Assembly: GCA_030549495.1 (NCBI GenBank) | Contig: JAUIRK010000969.1 | Span: 248,001-312,000 of the forward strand | Source: Nectonema munidae | Lineage: Eukaryota; Nematomorpha; Nectonematoida; Nectonematidae | Length of the DNA: 64,000 bases | Direction: 5' to 3' | In this document: positions 52,327-60,965 of the stretch, in pieces | Layout of the letters: the number at the start of each line of letters is the position of its first letter | How positions within the stretch are numbered: the first letter of the stretch is position 1 | Notes under the pieces: model-generated | Databases searched by the model: none | The model's input: only the letters and a program-made list of their open reading frames with translations | What the model was told of the DNA's origin: nothing | Program-made: the position numbers and the translations under genes

Positions 52327-52334
52327 CTGTAGTG

Positions 52335-54158
52335 GATATGTCAAATTAGTTTTCAAAACTTAAATTATGCTATAAAATTTTTTAGTTTTTGTTGAAGCAT
52401 TTTTTTATTTTTAGGAAGAAGAAATGGAACAACTGAAAATTAATGAATGATTTTTTTCATTCAATAAAATTTCCAATTTTTTTATTGTTAATTGATATTT
52501 TTACCCCTTTTCTACACATAATTTGGAGATGGTGCGCATCTATTTGAAGTGAGAAAGAAGGAGCTCTATATAAGTCCTCATTCTTTGTTGACGTTAAGCT
52601 TAATAGGGTAGGGTTACAGTTTAAATTAAGCTTAATTAAGAATGAAATAGAATAGACAAGAGAGGAGTAGGAAATCAGAAAAATTTGTTGTCTTTTTTGG
52701 AAGACGCTTGAAAGTCTGCCCCTCCAATAATTTCAAGGATGTGCGCCCCTGGATCAATCACATTTTTTCATATAAACATTGCAGGGTGTCTAGTAGACTC
52801 TTTTCCTTCAGACTACATTCACTCATATAAAACTCTCCAATCTTCAGTTATTTGTTTTCAGATGTTTTCTCTATCAATCAAATATCCTTTCATCAATTCC
52901 TGTAGTGTGCCTGATAGACTACTTCATTTTCAAATGAAAAGCCTATTCGCCCCCAACAATTTTGGATTTTTTTAAACTAGTCTATATGCGATATGCAAAT
53001 TTAATTAAAATATTTTCGCTGGAAGTATAGTATTTAAATTTCACCAATTTTGTATAAAAAAATATACATTAGTCTTATAAATTTAGGTATGCGCTGAAAA
53101 CACTATATTTTAAAGGATTGCTTGAATATTTGGTCTCCCGTGGTATTTCCAGAGCAGTAATTTTGAAAATTGTAAAAAAAATTCGCCCCAATAATTTTGA
53201 GGATGTGCGCCCCTGAGGTGAAGTCACTAATGTTAAAAAAATTTACATAAATTTAGTTGCGGTCTCAAAAATTGGAAATAGGTGGAGTCAAAGTCGGAAT
53301 CGAAAAATGATAAATAAGTGGAGTCGGGGTCGCAAAATATTTGTCGACTGCATAACTCTGACAGAGTGTGTTACAAACTTACTAACGACACATTGAGATT
53401 GTTACACCTATAATCGCTAAACCTATTCGTCACAGACTATTTTTGCTTGAATATTTGGGATCAAGGGATGATAAAAACGTTATCCTGGTGAGCACTTTTG
53501 GAGAGAAAAAGATTCAATCAGTTCAAAAAAATTGTTGACTGACGTATTTCGCTTATATGTAGATAACGTGTTCTAGTGGCTTACATATGTGATGGAGGCT
53601 ACGGCCACACCTTTTTCCTAAAATATTCACTATTTATACAAAATTTTCATGTGAATACATTTAATAATTGGTTTATTTTTTAATTAAATATCACTCAAAC
53701 CTGTCAATCAATAAAATCTAAAGAAAACTACAGGTATTTATCTTTCTTTATTAAATATTGTATTAATATAGTATTTAATAAAACAATGTCGGAAAATTAG
53801 CTATTTCAATTAAATTAACACCAAAATATCTTCAACTCTAAGAGAATTCTTCGATACCAAATGTTCAAATCGAAGTGAAAAATCGTATTGGAGTCCCATC
53901 TCATAAAAATAAATATAATATTTTTATAATTTATGTATGTGGAAAAGCTACTAGCTTTCAAACCACCAATGGTAAACTTGAATTAATTTCATTAGAGAAA
54001 AAATTGTTTCACACTGAGTCCGCAACGGTTGACAATCATTATTGCAATAAAACTTTTCTAAAATGTAGACAGCATGTGAAATTATTTATGGAGTAAATGA
54101 ATAAAGAACGAATCACAAGAGAGAGGGAGGGAGAAATGTTTGGCCCACGCTCTGCCAA
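52335..54158. other. Intergenic with local duplications
   Basis: A phrase CCAATAATTTCAAGGATGTGCGCCCCTGG (in part, 52728-52756) recurs with small changes at 53188-53216. 53225-53350 carries repeated GGAGTCG phrases typical of a dispersed repeat. At 52414-52449 a pyrimidine tract plus TTTTTAG precedes a short open stretch EEEMEQLKINE with a stop and then AATAAA (about 52464), which looks like a terminal exon. No upstream exons were found, so it is not called as a gene. Confidence 0.4.
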
Positions 54159-57118
54159 TCACTCGTTCGATGTTTTGATCAACGCCACTTTGCGCCTCTC
54201 TTTGATGAATGTTTGAGGACACTGCATCTCATTCTTGGCGACTGCCACCATGATCTTGCCACATTTGCTAGAGCGAGCAATGTAGACGCCGAGAGCGTCT
54301 TCCGCAGTACTCAACAGGTACGCTTCACTCCCTCCAACAGCGATCACTTTCGCCAGCACGATATCCTCTTTCTGAAATGACTGACCTATTTCAACAGAGT
54401 CTTTGTTCACCTCTTCCACGTCTTCTTTTCTGAAACAAAAGTATTCTTTATTTGTTGACGTAAAAAAACAATTAACACATTTGTGAATCGCATAAAAAAT
54501 GTTTCATATTTTTGATTGACATTTCATTTTTGAATACAAAATCAAATTTTTGTAATTCTACCAGGGTTGAGGAGTCAGGGGGAAATATGGATTCGTAATC
54601 CGACTAAGGTTCCAAATACTTAGAATATTTAAACCCAAGTTTTAATTCCAGTCTCGACTAAAGAAGGGCCACTCCAGATGTAGCACTTATTTCTCTATCA
54701 TTTAAATACTTAAAATGTTTTTTATACTTCAAAAAATATGATTTCTAAATTTTATTAAAAGCCAACTCCGCATCCTATCGCTTTAAAATCTGGATTCTAC
54801 AATCCTTTTAGTTTTTGTACTTCTTGTTTCTCCCATCGCGCTAATTTCGAAAATACCATATGTTGCATAAAAATGGCAAACTGAAAAAATTTCGAAAATT
54901 TAGAATTAAAATTTTTTCCCACTTTTTGTTAAATTTATCGCCATAATAAATATAAGAAATATGTTAAACACTAAATCTAGACTTTTATTTATAGACCTCA
55001 CGCTTTTTTCCAATCCAAAGTTTACTATTGCAATTTAATTTGGGCCTTTAGTAGCAGAACTTCTATCAATAAATTACAATCCAAACAAAATCGAGCTATA
55101 AAATTCATTGAAAGTAGTCATTCTACAAGCATCAGGAAAACGTGATTTTTTATATCAGGAATATCAAACAAATACGTTCATTAACTGCCTCGCTTTTTGT
55201 TATTAATAATATGACATCCAATTCTTATTTTTCCAATTACTTTATTTTCAACAATACAATACATAATTATAACTTGAGAATAATAAAGATATATTTATAC
55301 AACGTTTTACCAACATAAATAAGAATAGTTTTTTACCAAGTTAATTAATAATTGGAATTCAATACAGTTGCATATTAGATATCTAAAATATATTAAATCA
55401 TTTAAAAAAAATTATCTCTTATTTGTTATCAGTTAACATGTAAATATTTTTTTCATTATATATACCAAACATCTTCTATATTTTCCATTTCCAAATTTTT
55501 TTCCTTGTTTCCTTTTTTCATTTAGATCTGTGTTTATGATCTTCACTGGAAGATTCATCAAAAATCAAACCCTTTGTGCTTAGCCTTACCTAAAGATCTT
55601 GCCGTGAACAATTATTTACTTATGATACATAATTATATTTATATATACAGTAGACCCTCGTTAACTAGGACCATAACTCGGACCGTGAGCGAGAATATAA
55701 ATGTTTGCCCTCATTGGCTTACAAGGGTCATTTTAATTACTTTTTTAATTTCGCTTTAGCGTACATGCAGCCATTAATTTTTTTACTCCATAGGTAGTTC
55801 GAGGTCATTCTAAATTTTGACGTTATTCCAAAGCTTATTGTGGCTATAAATTTGTCCAATTCGAAATATTTTTTTACCACATATATATATATATATATAG
55901 TAGACCCTGTGTTATGTCGGACACCCTTCTCCCCCATGTAGTCCGACTTAACGAGGGTCTACTGTCACATTTTCTTATTTTTAACTTCACTATATCAGCA
56001 TATTGAGGTTAGAAATTCTTACAATAGGTAGGATGAAGGATTTTTTCCCATACGAACATATAAACTTAAGTTTAATTGTATTTTTTGTTTTGAACTAAAT
56101 AAATCTTATCTAATGTTATGGACTTGTATCAGTAGTCCAGTAGTATATTTTACAAATAACCCCACAGCTTTAGAGTTAAGAGTATAATCACAAAGAGAAC
56201 AAACGTTTTTAAGAAAATATTTTATATAGCATAAATACAAATAAGCATGAAGCCTTCCAGGTAAAAGGTGGCAGGAAATGCGCGCTAATTTAATTTATGG
56301 ATAAATTAACGGTCGTTTTTTACAGATTGCGACTTGCGACATCTTAACCACGACTAAAATGTCATCTTTGAAGTTATTTTAGTAACTATTTTTTTATATA
56401 AATTATAAGTGATCGGAAATTTTTGAGCTAAAATTATTAAAAAAAATTCTCTATATGCGCCCCTTAATTCAAGCCATAGTATTTTCGGCAGGCTCATATA
56501 TTTCTTTCCTAACCGCACCTCGCTCTCCGCCTTAGGAACTCACTTGAAATATATAAATGTGTATACGTTTTTATAATTCAGCCCCCTCCTCTTAGAATCA
56601 CCTTCACCCCCTGTTCTTAGAGTCAGGAGATAGGGATGATATTCAGAATATGATCATTAAAAGCTTTTTCTATATTTTTGAATAGGCAATTTGGTTGTGA
56701 CCAAAAGCACAACTTCCAGGTGGCCATTTTAGAGGTGTTTGTGCACACGCGTGATATGAAAAGTTGAAAAATGGTTTTGCCTGATAATCGCTTTAAAGGG
56801 TTCCTTAATTAAAACGTCGCCAATGGCATAAATGAAGCATTTAGCGTAGTTGAGGTAGGTTCGCATGATCTTAACGGTCACAATGGAGCCAACTTGCGGA
56901 ATGATGCACTTTTGATTTATGGAATCGGAAAACCTTTCAACTGATAGCACTTTATGCTGGTTGTCCACTTCCTTGATGACAGCTCTTCCAAGCCTGCAGC
57001 AATGAATATTCTTGTTACGTTCATAAGTTCCAGTTCCGGGCTCTATTGAATTTCCGGGTAATTCAACGAGTTTATCTCCAGGTAAAACGTAGTCTCCATT
57101 TCCAACTAATAATTTCAT
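54159..57118 (-). CDS. EXOSC1: RNA exosome cap subunit CSL4 (EXOSC1), two exons
   Basis: An RNA-binding cap subunit of the nuclear and cytoplasmic RNA exosome. Exon 1 is 57118-56781 and exon 2 is 54429-54159; the join restores the conserved FKAIIR|KEDV segment and gives 202 residues (human 195). N-terminal domain: YVLPGDKLVEL...GTGTYERNKNIHCCRLG. S1 domain: PQVGSIVTVKIMRTYLNYAKCFIYAIGD through SFQKEDIVLAKVI. C-terminal domain: YLLSTAEDALGVYIARS and AKNEMQCPQTFIKERRKVA, the metazoan CSL4 signature. The acceptor is TTTGTTTCAG. The donor is AG|GCAAAA, so this is a GC-AG intron: no GT nearby gives the right phase and keeps the family alignment. The intron holds a MITE (55648-55964). The start Met aligns with family N-termini. 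Confidence 0.93.
55648..55964. mobile_element. pogo/Tigger-like MITE in the CSL4 intron
   Basis: The left end CAGTAGACCCTCGTTAACTA and the right end ...TTAACGAGGGTCTACTG are inverted repeats. The left side is flanked by TA; the right flank is TC, so the target duplication is imperfect. The last ~65 bp (55900-55964) is itself a palindrome with AGTAGACCCTGTG... facing ...GAGGGTCTACT around a short loop, which may be a nested copy of the end. Non-coding. The remainder of the intron (54430-55647, 55965-56780) holds nothing recognisable. Confidence 0.7.
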
Positions 57119-57253
57119 TCGTGCAAATCTAAAACCAAAAAAGTATGACCAAAATATGCTATTTTTAAACTTCTAAAGAAATGAGATTTAAAAAATTGAG
57201 AGTTTCTTATACATAGAAAGTATTTGCAATGCAGTATAACCAAATATGGAAAT

Positions 57254-58210
57254 TCAACAGACTGCCTTATCTACGGTTATTAAAAAGCAATATGGTTTTT
57301 TCCGGCCGCTTGATATTGTTGGAGAGTCATGCATCGAAGACAAAAGACAAACAGATTTCTTTTCTCTGCATTGGTAGTTGACAAACATACATCCAATTTT
57401 ATCGTTGTAATAAAATTTACTTTCAAATTTTTTTACCTTTTTCATAGCCCATAATTATCATGCCACTCCTTTACTGCTTGATCTCAACGTTTCAACAAAA
57501 GAGATTTTAAAACTTCTAAGTTTTTAAACTAATGCAACGCTTGAAAAAAAATTGTCTGCCGTTATGTTGTAGCCTTTGTTTTTTATTTCTAAAGTCAACC
57601 TCATGACTACATCTTCAGCAAGAGGCCTACCAAAACGAAATTTTTTTTCTTGTGCTCCTAAATAAGAAAAAATCTTTAAGACATATTTACTTTCTACTTC
57701 TACAAGAAGCCAAAATTTTATACCAAACTTATCGGGTTTGTTTGGCATATAGGCTATAAAAGGACATCGATTTTTCAATGGAAGTAGTTGTTAATCAATT
57801 GTCAAACTAAAATCAGGAATAAAAGAATTGATACAGTTTTGCAAAAATAAATCAATAACTTTTCTAATAATATGCGTGAAGTTATCTAAAAGTATTCTTT
57901 CGTTTCTTGAAGACTTGTCATCGAACCGCAGCGATTGAAGAATAAATTTGAAAACATTTCTAGTCAGTATTTCAAAATAAATTAGGACCATATTTTTCAT
58001 TCCAAAGAAAGTTAAGACGATGTCTATTACCAAACCGCGTGCATACTGTAAAGCTATAAATCCCCCAAGTTTTTCAAGGCTCAACGACCAAACAAGTTTT
58101 GTTTTTTGAGCGTGAATTTCTGTATATTTTTTTATTATTCGAAACATTGGCTTATTGATAAAAAAAGTTTCCATGCCGTGTAAGGTGACATGGAGGCTTG
58201 TTTTTTTCAC
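57254..58210 (-). pseudogene. piggyBac-type transposase relic 2
   Basis: From 58210 down: FILQSLRFDDKSSRNERILL and FIPDFSLTID (first catalytic block, interrupted by a stop just after TID), then RCPFIAYMPNKPDKFGIKFW, and GYNITADNFFSSVALV (second block) to 57524. A further piece at 57445-57254 gives VCLLSSMHDSP and KPYCFLITVDKAV, eroded forms of the third block. The block order is that of a piggyBac DDE transposase. It is dead, with several stops. The sequence differs from relic 1, so a separate family. Terminal repeats not found. The flank up to ~58500 may be its N-terminal debris. Confidence 0.85.
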
Positions 58211-59114
58211 CGAAAGAAGTTAACCTGGATTAGCTCTAAACACATCATGTTTTCTAGCACGTCCTCGATTGGAAAAAATCAACTCGCGCCAAACCGAGCC
58301 GTTCTTAGAGATAATACTCGAGCTTTGATCTTTAAAACTTTCACTATATGAACTAGATGGATACCTTTGATTCAGAAGTTACGTATGAATAAAAAGAACG
58401 TTCACTTTCTAAAGAAAAATCTACACAGCTTGAAGCATCTTGAGAATCTGTGTTTACATACATTTTTTATTTGCAATCAGAATATAAAAAAGAAACGATA
58501 ACAAAACTTGTGGAGCAAAAGAATAGCGTTGAAGAAAGAAGGAAATGTGACGTGTTGCCATTTGAACATATGAAAAACGATATGAGTGATGTGAACAAGT
58601 GTTATATCACTCTCTAATGAAAGTTTTTAGATGACATATCATGTGAAGTTACATGTCTGTCTGCATTATGCACATATACTTATATATACATAGATAACAA
58701 CATAAAGGCTATGTCTTATTTTATGTTTGTGATTTTATATCTCTTCAATTTATATATCTCAGTTGAGATTTGAAAATATATAATTCAAAGATTATATGCG
58801 TTTGAAAAATCATTATTTATTGATGATTAATCATCGCAAGTATGTTATTCAACTTCTTCAAATAAAAATGCGGGGTCCAAAACGACACTTTGGCCGATGG
58901 AGCTTAACTTGGTGGTATTTTCTTTCAATACTGAGTATTTTTTTATTCAATAATAACACTGTACAACAAATTTTAGTGTTGAAAAAAAACATAGATCTCT
59001 TATGCTTTTTATTATCAAGTTTGATCCACTGAATATGAATTTAATAATAAAATGTGTATATCACGTCACATTTTTTTGTAAATCGTTAATTTGATAATAA
59101 TAATTAATTGATTT
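58211..59114. other. Spacer between piggyBac relic 2 and copy d
   Basis: AT-rich. The first ~290 bp may be eroded N-terminal sequence of relic 2. The 78-codon frame at 58796-59032 has no recognisable motif and is probably chance. Confidence 0.4.
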
Positions 59115-60877
59115 TTACTTATTTCGAATATATCCTAAATTATATTTATTTGAAAAAAATATACTAAATTTGTTTCTTATATTTGTTTTTTTTTTGTAAG
59201 ATGTTTCAGGTGTATCACGTTTAAGGTTCCAGCAAAAGTCCACGAGCATAGCAGGAGTCCACTTTCCCTTGTACCTACTTTCTATTAAAGCAATGTCTTG
59301 ATGGAATCTTTCTCCATGCTCATCACTTATATCTGCGGTATTTCTTGGAAAAAAAGATAGGTGAGAATGAAGAAAATGTATTTTGAGTGACATATTGCAC
59401 CCAAGATCTCTATAGCTATTAATTAGTCCTTGAACTTTTATTTCTCTCATCGTATCTTCATGTTTTCCTAGAAGTCCTTTGCTTACATCTTTAAAAGCTT
59501 GCCAAGCTGTCAATTCAGTTTGATCCATTGTAATTTCAAAATTTTTATCATAAATTAGCTTACGAATCTGAGGACCTATAAAAATACCTTCCTTGATCTT
59601 AGCATCGCTTATTTTAGGAAAAATCTTTTTAATATACTGAAAACAAGGCTTACTGTGTTACAATGCTTTTGTAAACTGTTTCATTAAGCCTAATTTTATA
59701 TGCAATGGTGGTAAAATAATTTTCTCTTTTAGAACTAGTGGCTCATGTATTATGTTATTGCAGCCAATCGTAATAGATTGCCTGGGTAGCCATTCGGATT
59801 GTATGTAATGTTTTGACTTAGCCCTACTGTCCCAATTGCAAAGGAAACACATGAACTTTGTGTATCCAGCTTGAAGACCACTGAGAATAGCTACTACTTT
59901 TAAAACAGCACAAATTAACCAATTGTGCTCTTTGTATTTGATGCGTTCAAGAATAAAAGCCAAGTTTTCATAATTTTCTTTCAAAATAATAGAATGAGCG
60001 ATTGGAATAGAAGGCATAGTGTTTCCAATATGCAACAAAACAGCTTTCATGCTGAAAAGCGATTGGTCTATGAATAACCTCCACATATTTGGATCATATG
60101 ACATTTCAAGTACACTAAATAAACCATCGATATCGTTACAGTAAGTCAAACTGTTTTCTAAAGAAAAAAACTTCTCTATATCGGCAGAACGTTTTCTGAA
60201 CATACTAATTTTAACATCTTCATTTAGCAAATGCCATTGCTGTAAACGAGACGCCAGGAGTTCACTCTGTTGCTTAGTAAGTGATAAATCACGAATAAGA
60301 TCATTTAGTTCAGTTTGTGTTATTAAATGTGGTTTCTTATCGGATTCCAGCACTGCTGCATAATTTGCATCATGCATTTCTGAATCTTCTGAGTTGTAGC
60401 TGTCATCGCTTGGCACTTTCAAAGGTGGCTGAGGTACAGGTATATCATTTGAATGTGAGACTGGGCGAATAGCAGAAGCAAGACTTGGATACAAAATAGA
60501 ATTTTTGTTCTTTCTATTACAGCCTAAATAAAAAATCCTTTACTACTTTACTTAGAAAATTTTAATAAGTGTAACATACCTTTGATATCAGTTAAACAGA
60601 AATAGCAAACTGTTAAATGATCTTTAGGTTCTCTCCAGATCATTGGTACTCCAAACAGAAGTCCAGGCCCTTTTACCCAGGCAGAAAAAGAACTTGTACA
60701 TTTAACACAGCATATGTGAGGTGCCCAGTTTTTGTCTTGATCACTAACTTTACATCCAAAGTATAGCTCATAAAGTTTTTTGACATGTGGTGTCAAATGC
60801 CTCTTGTATTGGTTTAATGTAACTGAACCACACATGTAGCAAAATTTATCAGGTAAATTTTTACACTCTCTGGGCAT
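59115..60877 (-). pseudogene. Unnamed cysteine-rich family, copy d (best preserved)
   Basis: Two exons are visible. The first (60877-60580) encodes an N-terminal cluster of CxxC pairs: CYMCGS, CCVKCTSSF and, after [15 protein letters not shown] 56-bp GT-AG intron (60579-60524) follows, then a long frame with AIRPVSHSNDIPVPQPP, LNDLIRDLSLTKQQSELLASRL, DPNMWRLFIDQSLFSMKAVLLH, YTKFMCFLCNWDSRAK, ILPPLHIKLGLMKQFTKAL, IFIGPQIRKL, LGCNMSLKIHFLHSHLSFFP, SDEHGERFHQDIALIESRYK and MLVDFCWNLKRDTPETSYK. The total would be about 540 residues; it looks almost whole, with about one break. The conserved His/Asp/Glu-rich stretch (HFLHSHL...GERFHQD) could be an active site, but that is speculation. I know this type only as an unnamed repeated protein of invertebrates; neither its mechanism nor its class is known to me. 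Confidence 0.8.
60524..60579 (-). other. 56-bp intron in copy d
   Basis: The donor is AAAG|GTATGTTA and the acceptor TTTTTTATTTAG|GC, and the splice keeps the frame (KGCNRKNK). A comparable intron lies at the same protein position in copy a (about 11236-11175 on the - strand). Confidence 0.8.
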
Positions 60878-60965
60878 TTTGAAATTTTAACTTTTACAAA
60901 TTAAAGAATATTCTAAAAAAGATAAATCTATAATATAAAGATTGCAAGCGAATCATATATATATA

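Noticed and set aside
58796-59032. 78-codon frame downstream of copy d
   Set aside because: No motif, no counterpart in copies a-c; treated as chance.
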